This document shows, one piece after another, positions 26,960 through 35,987 of a stretch of DNA of 64,000 nt. The position numbers and the translations under genes are program-made. Position 1 is the stretch's first letter, and each line of letters opens with the position of its first letter. The stretch covers positions 620,001 through 684,000 of the forward strand of contig NZ_JAKRGA010000003.1 of the NCBI RefSeq assembly GCF_022347785.1, in the 5' to 3' direction. Source of the stretch: Psychrobium sp. MM17-31. Lineage in GTDB: Bacteria > Pseudomonadota > Gammaproteobacteria > Enterobacterales > Psychrobiaceae. Below the pieces are notes generated by a model. It made no database searches. It saw only the letters and a list, made by a program, of their open reading frames with translations, and was not told the origin of the DNA.

Positions 26960-28960
26960 ATGACATTTGAACAAGAAATCAAACAAGGTATTCCAAGCGA
27001 ATTGCCAGCGGCTAAGCCATATCCTTTAGACGCGAACCGCGCGCCAAAGCGCAAAGACATTCTAACGAGTGAAGAAAAACAACTAGCCGTGCGCAACGCC
27101 CTACGCTACTTCCCAAAAGAATGGCATCAAGAGCTGGCGGTTGAGTTTGCTCAAGAGCTAAAAGACTTTGGCCGTATTTACATGTATCGCTTTAAGCCAA
27201 GCTACTTCATGAAAGCGCGCCCAATTAGCGACTACCCTGCTAAATGTCAGCAAGCGGCGGCAATCATGCTGATGATCGACAACAACTTAGATCCAGCAGT
27301 TGCTCAGCATCCAGAAGAGTTAATCACATACGGCGGTAACGGCGCAGTGTTCCAAAACTGGGCGCAATATCTACTTGCCATGAAATACTTGAGTGAAATG
27401 GAAAGCGATCAAACGTTACATCTATACTCGGGTCACCCAATGGGATTATTCCCATCATCAGAAGACGCACCGCGCGTTGTCGTGACTAACGGTATGATGA
27501 TCCCTAACTATTCACAGCCAGATGATTGGGAAAAATTCAACGCCCTTGGTGTTACTCAATACGGCCAGATGACTGCTGGTTCGTTTATGTACATTGGCCC
27601 ACAAGGCATTGTACATGGCACTACTATCACGGTAATGAACGCATTCCGTAAGGTATTAAACAAAGGCGAGAACCCACAAGGTAAAATTTTCCTAACGGCT
27701 GGCCTTGGCGGCATGAGTGGCGCACAACCAAAAGCGGGTAACATCGCTAACTGTATTACCGTATGTGCCGAGGTTAACCCGAAGGCTGCAACTAAGCGCC
27801 ACCAGCAAGGTTGGGTTGACGAGCTAATCGACAACATGGATGAGCTAGTTGCTCGCGTTCGCACAGCACAAGCCAATGATGAAGTGGTATCTATCGCCTT
27901 TATCGGTAACGTGGTTGATGTGTGGGAAACCTTCTTCGAGCAAGATATTTTCGTTCACCTAGGGTCAGATCAAACATCACTTCACAATCCATGGTCAGGC
28001 GGTTACTACCCTGTAGATATTAGCTACGAAGAATCAAACCGCTTGATTCGCGAAGAGCCAGAAGTCTTTAAAGAAAAGGTACAGGCGACACTGAAACGTC
28101 ACGCCGATGCCGTGAAAAAACACACAGCGCGCGGCACTTATTTCTTCGATTACGGCAACGCCTTCTTACTCGAAGCATCACGCGCCGGTGGCGATGTGAT
28201 GGCAGAAAACGGTATCGATTTCAAATATCCATCTTACGTACAAGATATCCTAGGCCCTATGTGTTTCGACTACGGCTTCGGTCCTTTCCGCTGGGTGTGT
28301 ACGTCGGGCAATCCAGATGATTTAGACAAGACAGATGCTATTGCGGCACGAATTCTGAATAAAATCATGGCAGAGTCGCCTGAAGAAATTCAGCAGCAGA
28401 TGCAAGATAACATCACTTGGATCAACGATGCGAAGCAAAACAAACTAGTTGTTGGCTCGCAAGCGCGTATTCTTTACGCCGATGCCCAAGGTCGTATGGA
28501 AATCGCTAAAGCCTTTAACGACGCTATCAACAGCGGCGAAATTGGCCCGGTAGTATTAGGCCGTGATCACCACGATGTAAGTGGCACCGATTCGCCGTTC
28601 CGCGAAACATCGAACATCTATGATGGCAGCCGCTTTACTGCAGATATGGCTATTCACAACGTAATCGGCGATAGCTTTCGCGGCGCAACTTGGGTATCAA
28701 TCCACAACGGTGGCGGTGTCGGTTGGGGTGAAGTAACCAACGGCGGTTTCGGTATGTTACTCGATGGCTCAAGCGATGCCGAGCGCCGCTTAAAGTCGAT
28801 GCTACTATTTGATGTAAACAACGGTATTGCCCGTCGCAGCTGGGCACGTAACGAAGAAGCGAATTTTGCGATTAAACGTGAAATGGAGCGCACGCCAAAA
28901 CTACGCGTAACGCTGCCAAATACGGTAGAAGAAGATATTTTGAATAATCTGTCGCTGTAA
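26960..28960 (+). CDS. hutU: Urocanate hydratase, long form
   Basis: A 666-aa urocanase, converting urocanate to imidazolone propionate with tightly bound NAD+. Most bacterial HutU proteins are about 555 aa; this one has the extra N-terminal and internal segments of the vertebrate-type enzyme. Recognisable motifs are YGGNGAVFQNWAQ, LYSGHPMGLFPSS, GGMSGAQPKAG, GSDQTSLHNPWSGGYYP, DHHDVSGTDSPFRETSNIYDGS and HNGGGVGWGEV. It follows hutH in an operon and ends before a strong terminator. Function is not in doubt. The long-form origin (ancient paralogue or transfer) is open. Confidence 0.96.
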   Translation: MTFEQEIKQGIPSELPAAKPYPLDANRAPKRKDILTSEEKQLAVRNALRYFPKEWHQELAVEFAQELKDFGRIYMYRFKPSYFMKARPISDYPAKCQQAAAIMLMIDNNLDPAVAQHPEELITYGGNGAVFQNWAQYLLAMKYLSEMESDQTLHLYSGHPMGLFPSSEDAPRVVVTNGMMIPNYSQPDDWEKFNALGVTQYGQMTAGSFMYIGPQGIVHGTTITVMNAFRKVLNKGENPQGKIFLTAGLGGMSGAQPKAGNIANCITVCAEVNPKAATKRHQQGWVDELIDNMDELVARVRTAQANDEVVSIAFIGNVVDVWETFFEQDIFVHLGSDQTSLHNPWSGGYYPVDISYEESNRLIREEPEVFKEKVQATLKRHADAVKKHTARGTYFFDYGNAFLLEASRAGGDVMAENGIDFKYPSYVQDILGPMCFDYGFGPFRWVCTSGNPDDLDKTDAIAARILNKIMAESPEEIQQQMQDNITWINDAKQNKLVVGSQARILYADAQGRMEIAKAFNDAINSGEIGPVVLGRDHHDVSGTDSPFRETSNIYDGSRFTADMAIHNVIGDSFRGATWVSIHNGGGVGWGEVTNGGFGMLLDGSSDAERRLKSMLLFDVNNGIARRSWARNEEANFAIKREMERTPKLRVTLPNTVEEDILNNLSL

Positions 28961-28990
28961 TTTACATTTTCAGAATATCAGTGCAACGCG

Positions 28991-29020
28991 AAAAGCTACC
29001 TCACATCTGAGGTAGCTTTT
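28991..29020 (+). terminator. Terminator of hutHU
   Basis: A 13-bp perfect stem (AAAAGCTACCTCA/TGAGGTAGCTTTT) with a CATC loop, then a T-run. Confidence 0.9.
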
Positions 29021-29111
29021 TTATTTTCTGCAATCCACTTACAGCATTTATCCCCTGATTTAGCACTTTGTTGTATTTCCACTTGTCTATGAACAAAAAT
29101 CGATCAATAAT

Positions 29112-29134
29112 ACATACCATTCGGTATGGTATGT
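29112..29134 (+). promoter_or_regulatory. Probable TetR-family operator
   Basis: Overlapping dyads ACATACC-N9-GGTATGT and ATACC-ATTC-GGTAT lie about 50 bp upstream of the DUF2867 gene. The position and symmetry fit autoregulation by the TetR protein encoded two genes downstream; this is inference. Confidence 0.6.
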
Positions 29135-29185
29135 TAATTTAAACAGGTTAACCCATTTGGTTTTTCTCAACGACAAGGATTGAAG

Positions 29186-29698
29186 ATGTTCAAATTATTT
29201 TCTGCGATAAAGACGTTAAAGCCTCCTACAGACGATGCATTAGCGGCCAAACATCAAGCGCCCTATTTTAGAGATGCGTTGCAAACTTCAGTCTCTAAAC
29301 ACCAGCTCTCACCAAGCCAACTGCAATACGCGATTTTTAATTATCTGCCAAATTGGGTCCAAGGCTTAATGTCACTGCGCAATAAAGTCGTTAAATGGTT
29401 CGGCTTTGAAGTTGGAGTAAACAATATGCAGCCGGTAAGCGATGAGCTTAATGTCGGTGATAAAGCAGGATTTCTAACTATTATAGAAAAAACCGATGAC
29501 GAGATAATTAGTCACGCCGACGATAAACACATGACCTTTTACCTAAGCGTTAAAAAACAAGGCAAAGATGTGATAGTGTCGAGTCTGGTTAACCAGAAAA
29601 CCACAATTGGCCGCATCTACGTCAACGCTATTCTACCCTTTCACTATTTTATCGCACGCATCGTTATCAACAATGCCATTAAGGCCAACAGAATATGA
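29186..29698 (+). CDS. DUF2867 family protein
   Basis: A 170-aa protein. The ATG at 29186 has AGGA six bases upstream, preferable to the TTG two codons before. The sequence pattern (PYFRDALQTSV, a central MTFYLSVKK, and a C-terminal INAILPFHYFIARIVI-like hydrophobic stretch) matches the DUF2867 family, whose function is unknown. The gene overlaps the downstream TetR gene by 4 bp (ATGA), showing translational coupling. It is probably the target of, and co-expressed with, that repressor. Confidence 0.75.
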   Translation: MFKLFSAIKTLKPPTDDALAAKHQAPYFRDALQTSVSKHQLSPSQLQYAIFNYLPNWVQGLMSLRNKVVKWFGFEVGVNNMQPVSDELNVGDKAGFLTIIEKTDDEIISHADDKHMTFYLSVKKQGKDVIVSSLVNQKTTIGRIYVNAILPFHYFIARIVINNAIKANRI

Positions 29699-30249
29699 AC
29701 AAAACCACTAAAACCAGCCGAGAAGATTGGCTTAATTTTGCGTTAGACATCCTAGTAAAGCACGGCCCAGAGAAACTTAAAATTGCCCCACTCTGCGAAA
29801 TTAAAGGAGTAACCAAAGGCTCTTTTTATCATCACTTTAAAAACCGCGCGGTATTTATCGAAAGTTTAATGGCTCATTGGTATCAAACAATGACGCTCGC
29901 CTTTATCGAGCAGGCGAACACACAAGACTCTCCCTTAGAGCGACTGCAAAAACTCGACAGTGTTATTGCCAGCAATAACATCGAAGCGGAAAAGCACATT
30001 CGAGCATGGGCACTTAAAGAGCCTGTAATAGCCCCACATTTAGCCAAAATCGATCAACAACGACGCGATTATCTCGCCGCCTGTTACGTAGAGTTAGGCA
30101 TGGAGCAAAACACAGCTGATGACGTGGCATTAATGGCCTACGCCAACTTTTTAGGCATGCAACAAGTGTATCCAGCGCCGACGATCGAGGAAGTGTTACG
30201 TGTGTCAGCAATAGCATCTAAAGCATTGCTGCCGAACATAGACGATTAA
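29695..30249 (+). CDS. TetR/AcrR-family transcriptional regulator
   Basis: A 184-aa protein with an N-terminal TetR helix-turn-helix (~10-55: KLKIAPLCEIKGVTKGSFYHHFKNR) and an all-helical ligand-binding C-terminal domain. It is translationally coupled to the DUF2867 gene. A palindromic operator lies upstream of that gene, so it probably represses its own operon and is released by an unknown small molecule. Confidence 0.92.
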   Translation: MNKTTKTSREDWLNFALDILVKHGPEKLKIAPLCEIKGVTKGSFYHHFKNRAVFIESLMAHWYQTMTLAFIEQANTQDSPLERLQKLDSVIASNNIEAEKHIRAWALKEPVIAPHLAKIDQQRRDYLAACYVELGMEQNTADDVALMAYANFLGMQQVYPAPTIEEVLRVSAIASKALLPNIDD

Positions 30250-30252
30250 AAA

Positions 30253-30280
30253 AGCCCGATTAAATTTCTTTAATCGGGCT
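30253..30280. terminator. Terminator between TetR and AbgT genes
   Basis: A 12-bp perfect stem (AGCCCGATTAAA/TTTAATCGGGCT) with a TTTC loop. The minus strand has the better T-run, so it primarily ends the AbgT transcript, but it may stop both. Confidence 0.85.
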
Positions 30281-30299
30281 ATCTATAAAGTTAATGATT

Positions 30300-31904
30300 C
30301 TAAGGCTTGTAATAAATCGGTGAATCAGGGCCAACTGGTAAGCCAAATACAAATACCCATAGGTAGAACAAGGCAACCCAGCCGACGAAGAAGAACATCG
30401 AATATGGCAGCATGGTGGCGACTAGCGTACCTATCCCCATATCTTTCTTGTATTTAGTAGCAACGGCTAAGATTAAACCGAAGTAACTCATCATTGGGGT
30501 TATCAAGTTGGTAACCGAATCACCGATACGATATGCCGCTTGAATAGTTTCAGGTGCGTAACCAATCAGCATCAACATAGGCACGAAGATTGGCGCAGTA
30601 ATCGCCCACTGTGCCGACGACGAACCTAAACTTAGATTTACGAGCGCACACATGAAGATAAATAATACGAATACTTCTGGGCCCGTTAGGTTTAACGCTG
30701 TTAATAACGCCGCGCCTTTAACCGCCAAGATGGTGCCAAGGTTAGTCCATTTAAAGAAGGCAACAAATTGCGCTGCGAAGAATACTAATACGATGTACAT
30801 GCCCATCGAGCTAATACTCTTGGACATGGCATCAATCACATCGCGGTCATTTTTCATGGTGCCAACCACGCGGCCATAGACGAAACCTGGAATAGCAAAA
30901 GTAACAAAGATAAAGGCAACGATTCCTTTAAGGAATGGTGAACCTGAAACAGCGCCCGTTTCAGGATGACGTAAAATGCCGTCTTCTGGCACGATAGTAA
31001 ATGCCAATACGATACAGGTTAATAAGAAGGCTAAACCAGCGGCTTTTAAGCCTGTTTTTTCAGTAGCAGTTAAGCGTTCGATGCTGTTGTTTGATAAATC
31101 TTCACTAGCATCATCGTCGTTGTATTTACCCAAACGCGGCTCAACAATTTTCTCGGTTACCCAAGTACCAACTACGGCGATTAGTAGTACCGAAATAGCC
31201 ATGAAGTAGTAGTTGGCTTCTGGGCCAACTTCATAGGTTGGGTCAATCATTTGCGCTGCAGGCGTCGTGATACCAGCCAGTAGTGGGTCGATTGTACCGA
31301 GTAATAAGTTAGCACTGTAACCACCTGATACACCCGCAAATGCCGCAGCAAGACCAGCTAAAGGATGACGGCCTAAGCTATGGAATATCATTGCTGCTAA
31401 TGGAATTAATACCACATAACCTAGCTCAGATGCGGTGTTAGATAGAATGGCTGCAAACACCACCATAAAAGTCACTAGGCGCTTTGGCGCGCCCATTACC
31501 ATGCCGCGCATAGCCGCTGATAATAACCCTGAATGTTCTGCAACACTCACACCTAAAATAGCCACTAATACAGTGCCTAATGGGGCAAAGCCCGTGAAGT
31601 TAGTAACAAGGCCAGTCACAATTTTTTGCAAACCTTCGGCGCTCATCAAGCTAACCACTTCAATGACACCATCAGGTGCACGACCTTTTGCTCCCTCAGG
31701 ACGCGGGTCGATAACGCTCAGTCCCGCCCAATCGGCGATACCACTGATAACGATAATTGCCATACAGAAAATGGCGAATAAGGTAATTGGATGCGGCAGC
31801 ATGTTTCCAAGAAACTCTACCGTGGCTAGAAATCGATTAAACAGACCATTATTTTGTTGGTCGTTGTTTTGTTGATTAGGTGCAATGTTACTTTGCGATG
31901 ACAT
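30300..31904 (-). CDS. AbgT-family transporter (p-aminobenzoyl-glutamate type)
   Basis: About 534 aa from the ATG at 31904 (MSSQSN...); an in-frame ATG at 31940 would add 12 residues and neither start has a strong ribosome-binding site. It is a polytopic inner-membrane protein with roughly a dozen helices and the family motifs SNTASELGYVVLIPLAAMIF, GVSGGYSANLL and LGSSSAQWAI. AbgT proteins import p-aminobenzoyl-glutamate, or in some bacteria export sulfonamides as antimetabolite pumps. No abgA/abgB hydrolase genes adjoin, so an export or orphan uptake role is open. Confidence 0.93.
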   Translation of the reverse strand: MSSQSNIAPNQQNNDQQNNGLFNRFLATVEFLGNMLPHPITLFAIFCMAIIVISGIADWAGLSVIDPRPEGAKGRAPDGVIEVVSLMSAEGLQKIVTGLVTNFTGFAPLGTVLVAILGVSVAEHSGLLSAAMRGMVMGAPKRLVTFMVVFAAILSNTASELGYVVLIPLAAMIFHSLGRHPLAGLAAAFAGVSGGYSANLLLGTIDPLLAGITTPAAQMIDPTYEVGPEANYYFMAISVLLIAVVGTWVTEKIVEPRLGKYNDDDASEDLSNNSIERLTATEKTGLKAAGLAFLLTCIVLAFTIVPEDGILRHPETGAVSGSPFLKGIVAFIFVTFAIPGFVYGRVVGTMKNDRDVIDAMSKSISSMGMYIVLVFFAAQFVAFFKWTNLGTILAVKGAALLTALNLTGPEVFVLFIFMCALVNLSLGSSSAQWAITAPIFVPMLMLIGYAPETIQAAYRIGDSVTNLITPMMSYFGLILAVATKYKKDMGIGTLVATMLPYSMFFFVGWVALFYLWVFVFGLPVGPDSPIYYKP

Positions 31905-32010
31905 AGACAAACCCGATGGTGAAAAAATTGTGCGCAACATATCACACTTTAGTCGTGGTCTCCATTCACAACCTCATATTCCACTGAGTTAATTAGTCCC
32001 GTAAAGGGCC

Positions 32011-32358
32011 TTAAGATTGGTCTATTTTATTTTTGTAGTTGATATAATGTTGGTTAACCGTGGCGCTTGATATTTCAATTCCTTCTTCATATCTTTCGGA
32101 AAGAATGGATAAATAGGCCAAAAGATTTTCACTGCTTAATTGCTTTCTATTTGGAAAATATTGGTCAGGTGAAATGTTGAAATCTAGCCAATTACCATCG
32201 CTAAACTCTATATGGCATCCCCACCGAGAGATAAACAAATTACAATCTTTCTCATCAATCTCAAGAGAGACTTCGTAATAATAAGACTCATCGTCAAAAG
32301 ACGATGAATAAAAAAACTCTTCACCGTCTTCTCGGACTAATACACCTACATTTTTCAT
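32011..32358 (-). CDS. Hypothetical cytosolic protein
   Basis: A 115-aa acidic, soluble protein with no signal peptide or membrane segment and an aromatic-rich centre (DDESYYYEVSLEID, SRWGCHIEFSDGNWLDFNI). No family is recognised. It lies alone on the minus strand between the AbgT and methyltransferase genes, with GAGGA upstream of the ATG. Its size, acidity and isolation are like polymorphic-toxin immunity proteins, but no toxin gene is next to it, so this is not claimed. Confidence 0.6.
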   Translation of the reverse strand: MKNVGVLVREDGEEFFYSSSFDDESYYYEVSLEIDEKDCNLFISRWGCHIEFSDGNWLDFNISPDQYFPNRKQLSSENLLAYLSILSERYEEGIEISSATVNQHYINYKNKIDQS

Positions 32359-32423
32359 TAATTTCAGTGTTCCTCAGGGTACATCTTCAAGCTATTTTCA
32401 TTAGCTTCACATATATAAGTTCT

Positions 32424-33356
32424 TTACAACTCTATCAATGCGAGCTTCAAGCCCTTTTCAGGCTCAAGCTCTTTGATTTCATCACCCACTTGTACCTGAG
32501 TGATAGATTTCACCGACTCAATAGTTTGGCGAACATCTTGTTCGAATTCACCGAAAGTTACTTGCTGATTGTTAAGCGCAGCTAGAATCACTCCGCCCTC
32601 GTTTAAATAGTTCACACTGCGACGTAGTAATTTCTCATAATCCGGCCAACCTCTAAACGAGCCTTTTTGGAACGGCGGTGGATCCATCACGATAATATCG
32701 AATTTCGCTTGCTTCGAGATTTGGCCGTTAGATTTTAAAATATCTTTCTTCCAAATCGACGCCTTATCGTCCGCTAAATTATTAAATGAATGGTTGCGCT
32801 GTGCAGTTTTAATAGCACTGCCACTCATATCAATATTCACGACCTTGCTAGCGCCACCTTTTAGGGCGAACAACGAGAAAATCCCCGTGTAACAAAATAG
32901 ATTTAACACGCGCTTGTCTTTAGCATTTTCTTCAAGCCACGCCCAACCGGTACGCATATCAGGAAAAACACCCGTGTTGCGGTTTTTACCAAGGTTAACT
33001 AAACACTTAAGGCCTTCAGATAGTTGCGCCTCAAAGTTTAATGGCAGCTCAACTTCTGTTTCGCTGCGCGTAAATAACACTTCGTTATCAACATCAGGCC
33101 ACGGGCGCGATTGCACCAACACAGTTTCAATAAACTCATGCTCATCAAATACCGCTTTTAAATCCGCTTTAACGTCATCGGTAATAGCCGCTTCGTAGCA
33201 CTGCACAAATAACACAGGTGGATACCACTCAACATTAATGGCTTCAAGTGACGGGAAAAAACGTCCACGGCCGTGAAATACACGCGATACTTGATTAGGA
33301 CGTTGCAATAAATTGGCGCTTAGCTCTTGCTGCAAAGGAGATTGAATATTTGTCAT
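32424..33356 (-). CDS. Class I SAM-dependent methyltransferase, RlmI/RlmK-like
   Basis: A 310-aa protein with a Rossmann methyltransferase core: motif I VLNLFCYTGIFSLFALKGGA (~155-174), acidic motif NIDMSGSAIKTAQRNH, and the catalytic-type MDPPPF (~227). These are hallmarks of the rRNA cytosine/guanine methyltransferase group related to RlmI and the C-terminal part of RlmL/K. It lacks the PUA domain of RlmI, so substrate and position are unknown. It is a single gene with no obvious operon partner, separated from grpE by a terminator. Confidence 0.8.
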   Translation of the reverse strand: MTNIQSPLQQELSANLLQRPNQVSRVFHGRGRFFPSLEAINVEWYPPVLFVQCYEAAITDDVKADLKAVFDEHEFIETVLVQSRPWPDVDNEVLFTRSETEVELPLNFEAQLSEGLKCLVNLGKNRNTGVFPDMRTGWAWLEENAKDKRVLNLFCYTGIFSLFALKGGASKVVNIDMSGSAIKTAQRNHSFNNLADDKASIWKKDILKSNGQISKQAKFDIIVMDPPPFQKGSFRGWPDYEKLLRRSVNYLNEGGVILAALNNQQVTFGEFEQDVRQTIESVKSITQVQVGDEIKELEPEKGLKLALIEL

Positions 33357-33460
33357 GGGATAACTGTTGGCTTTAAATTTTGACGCTACTATAGAGCTTG
33401 TTTGAGGATCTTTGAATCGAAAATTACAATTTTATTGAGTTAATCCACTTAAAAACTAAA

Positions 33461-33489
33461 AAAGCCGCTCCACACGGTGAAACGGCTTT
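33461..33489 (-). terminator. Terminator after grpE
   Basis: AAAGCCG (33461-33467) and CGGCTTT (33483-33489) pair around a 15-base loop, with a T-run on the minus strand. Confidence 0.7.
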
Positions 33490-33534
33490 CCAATTTATTG
33501 AGCCAAATAACTCAACTTTATAACTTTTCGCTGA

Positions 33535-34152
33535 TTAAGCGTTGGTGTCTACACCGTTGCCTTTAGCAACTACAACCATCGCCGGACGTAATAAACGACC
33601 GTTTAGCTCGAAACCTTTTTGCATAACGTCGATAACGCTGTTTGGCTCTGCGCCCGGTACTTCAATCATCGTCATTGCTTGGTGCAATTCAGGATTGAAT
33701 GTTTCGCCTTTAGGGTTGATTGGCGTAACACCTGATTTTTCTAGCGCTGAAAGCATGCTGTTTAGGGTCATTTCAACACCTTCAACCATGGCTTTAGTGT
33801 GCTCACTCTCTTTATCAGCTGCAGCTAACGCGCGCTCTAGGTTATCTACTACTGGTAACAATTCGTTAGCGAATTTGTTTAGTGCAAATTTATGAGCTTT
33901 TTCAACGTCTTGAGAAACACGGCGACGCATGTTTTCAACTTCAGCTTTACCGCGTAATACGCTGTCTTGCTGTGAAGCTACTAATTCTTTAGTCGCTTTT
34001 AATTCTTTTTCTAGCTCGGCGATGCGGTCTTCACCCGTCTCAACCGTACCTTCAGCAGCTTCAACCTCTTCTGCTTCAACCTCTTCGGCTTCAACTTGCT
34101 CAACACTCTCTTCGTTTTCAATGTTTTGTGCGTTTAAATCTTGTTCGCTCAT
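33535..34152 (-). CDS. grpE: Nucleotide exchange factor GrpE
   Basis: GrpE (205 aa from the ATG at 34152) releases ADP from DnaK. The N-terminus is highly acidic, with tandem [10 protein letters not shown] repeats. It is followed by a long coiled coil (~55-110) and the C-terminal beta wing with [19 protein letters not shown] and [18 protein letters not shown]. An ATG directly before (34155) and a TTG at 34167 are alternative starts. A strong sigma-32 promoter lies upstream, so it is co-regulated with dnaK despite being 12 kb away. It is divergent from nadK, as in many gammaproteobacteria. Confidence 0.97.
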   Translation of the reverse strand: MSEQDLNAQNIENEESVEQVEAEEVEAEEVEAAEGTVETGEDRIAELEKELKATKELVASQQDSVLRGKAEVENMRRRVSQDVEKAHKFALNKFANELLPVVDNLERALAAADKESEHTKAMVEGVEMTLNSMLSALEKSGVTPINPKGETFNPELHQAMTMIEVPGAEPNSVIDVMQKGFELNGRLLRPAMVVVAKGNGVDTNA

Positions 34153-34192
34153 CATTCTTCCAAACAATAGTTCCTATTCATTGCTCATTATT

Positions 34193-34218
34193 ATGGGGAT
34201 CATCGACTTCGATTCAAG
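34193..34218 (-). promoter_or_regulatory. Sigma-32 heat-shock promoter of grpE
   Basis: CTTGAA - 14 bp - CCCCATAAT on the minus strand matches the RpoH consensus almost perfectly. The transcription start would fall near 34186, giving a short leader. Confidence 0.88.
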
Positions 34219-34333
34219 GGTGAAACCACAATTTTTGTGAGATTTTTTAAAGCCATCATCCACCTCATTAAAAAGTAGCTTTCAAAAGCTACATGCGTAT
34301 ACTTGATCTTATGTTCAACAGTTTGAAATCATT

Positions 34334-35230
34334 ATGAAAGCGGTCTTTAAGAGCATTGGCTTAATTGGCAAGAGTCATCACAGAGAAACTTGTGAGACCA
34401 TCACCCACCTTATCGAATTTCTTTCCTCTCAAGGCTATCGCGTTTTCGTCGAAGAAAACTCGGCGAAAGATATTGCTATTACTCCCGCTAAGCTTGCGTC
34501 AATCACCGGCATTGGCGAGCAATGTGACTTAGCGATTGTGGTTGGCGGTGACGGCAATATGCTTGGTGCAGCACGTGTTTTAGCACGCTATGACATTTCA
34601 GTGGTTGGCGTTAATCGCGGTAACTTAGGCTTTTTAACCGATATCGATCCCGATAATACCGACACGCCACTGACCGAAATTCTCAACGGCAATTACATCA
34701 CCGAAAAGCGCTTCTTATTAGAAATGAAAGTGCTGCGTCACGGCCAGTTAAAAAGCTGTAACAGCGCCATGAATGAGGTGGTGTTGCACGCCGCCAAAGT
34801 GGCCAACATGATTGAGTTTGAGCTCTATATCGACGATTTATTTGTCTATCATCAGCGCAGCGATGGCCTGATCACTTCAACCCCAACAGGCTCAACCGCC
34901 TATTCCCTCTCTGGTGGCGGCCCGATCTTAACTCCAAACATGGATGCAATATCGCTGGTGCCGATGTTTCCGCATACCCTGAGTTCACGCCCGATCGTTA
35001 TCGACGGCAATAGCAACATCAGCCTGCGGATCCCAAGTTATCTATCAGACAACATTCAAGTGAGTTGTGACGGTCAAGTCAGTGTCGAGATTTTACCGGG
35101 TGATGAGGTGAAAATTAGTAAGTGCCAATATCATTTACGCCTTATTCATCCAAAAGATTACAGCTATTACGAGGTACTGCGCAGCAAACTTAATTGGAGC
35201 GAACAAAAAGTTACTAAGCGCAAACCTTGA
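34334..35230 (+). CDS. nadK: NAD kinase
   Basis: A 298-aa enzyme phosphorylating NAD+ to NADP+ with ATP. The GGDGNML motif (~74-80) and NRGNLGFLTDI, the TSTPTGSTAYSLSGGGPI active-site stretch, and the C-terminal SCDGQ are all present. It is divergent from grpE, the conserved arrangement. In enterobacteria recN follows nadK directly; here recN is about 11.7 kb further along, with accessory genes between. Confidence 0.97.
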   Translation: MKAVFKSIGLIGKSHHRETCETITHLIEFLSSQGYRVFVEENSAKDIAITPAKLASITGIGEQCDLAIVVGGDGNMLGAARVLARYDISVVGVNRGNLGFLTDIDPDNTDTPLTEILNGNYITEKRFLLEMKVLRHGQLKSCNSAMNEVVLHAAKVANMIEFELYIDDLFVYHQRSDGLITSTPTGSTAYSLSGGGPILTPNMDAISLVPMFPHTLSSRPIVIDGNSNISLRIPSYLSDNIQVSCDGQVSVEILPGDEVKISKCQYHLRLIHPKDYSYYEVLRSKLNWSEQKVTKRKP

Positions 35231-35254
35231 CCAATTTTTAATTCGCGCCTATCA

Positions 35255-35289
35255 TTGGCGGCAGGCTTGAGAGACGCCTGTTCCGCCAA
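35255..35289 (+). terminator. Hairpin downstream of nadK (possible terminator)
   Basis: TTGGCGG-CAGGC pairs with GCCTG-tt-CCGCCAA around a 9-base loop. There is no T-run, so it may instead protect the 3' end. The rest of 35231-35464 shows no gene. Confidence 0.4.
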
Positions 35290-35464
35290 AGATGAATTCA
35301 CTCTTCTACCAAAAGCTTATCTAAAGCAACAATCTATGAATCAGTTCAGTATGAGCTAAGTAGGCCCCGCGGAATGCCACAACGACTTAGAGGATATTGA
35401 AGATGATTTATCAATCTCACCAATTTTTATCCAGACTTTCCCACCAAACATCAGGGGAATTGTC

Positions 35465-35980
35465 ATGGAATTAGCCGTTAACGAATTAAAAATCCAAGCC
35501 AAGAAGCGTCTTAAACACTTAAAAACCGACGAGCAAGATTTTGCGCTATTTCAAAAAAAGCACAAGCTGGCGTTAGGCGGCAGTGACGAACTGCAACTCA
35601 AGCACGTCCTGTTATCTAGTGCACGAGAACTAGGCTTTACTAGCTGGCAGCAGCAAGTTAATGTGTTTTCCGGTCAATCATCCACCGAACAATTGGATAT
35701 GGGCACGCTATTTTACCCAAGAGGCTGTCACGGATTAACCAACGAATGGTTTGCAAGCTATCACGAAGCACAGCAAGTAATGGCACAAGATAGCGAGAAT
35801 AAATGGCTGCTCCCCTACAAAACTCAGTTTATGGTAGTCACGCGCGATTATATGGCGGCGTTTAATTTACCGCTTGAAGCCACTAATTGGTTAGACGACA
35901 TCAAGCGTGATATGGCTAGGAGCTACAACACGCCGCTGTGGGACAAAATTGTGGTTTCAATATTAAGACACCGTCAATAA
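35465..35980 (+). CDS. Hypothetical protein
   Basis: A 171-aa soluble protein. The N-terminal half (LKIQAKKRLKHLK... LKHVLLSSARELGFTSWQQQ) resembles short helical domains found in front of glyoxalase-like and ankyrin-like proteins. The second half has LFYPRGCHGLTNEWFASYHEAQQV and WLLPYKTQFMVV, a pattern I have seen in uncharacterised proteobacterial proteins. No catalytic motif can be assigned. The ATG has AGGGGA seven bases upstream. It is a single gene converging on the response regulator gene with a 7-bp gap. Confidence 0.65.
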   Translation: MELAVNELKIQAKKRLKHLKTDEQDFALFQKKHKLALGGSDELQLKHVLLSSARELGFTSWQQQVNVFSGQSSTEQLDMGTLFYPRGCHGLTNEWFASYHEAQQVMAQDSENKWLLPYKTQFMVVTRDYMAAFNLPLEATNWLDDIKRDMARSYNTPLWDKIVVSILRHRQ

Positions 35981-35987
35981 ACGGTAT

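Noticed and set aside
32011-32358. Toxin-immunity pair
   Set aside because: The 115-aa protein is acidic and isolated, but no toxin-like gene adjoins it.
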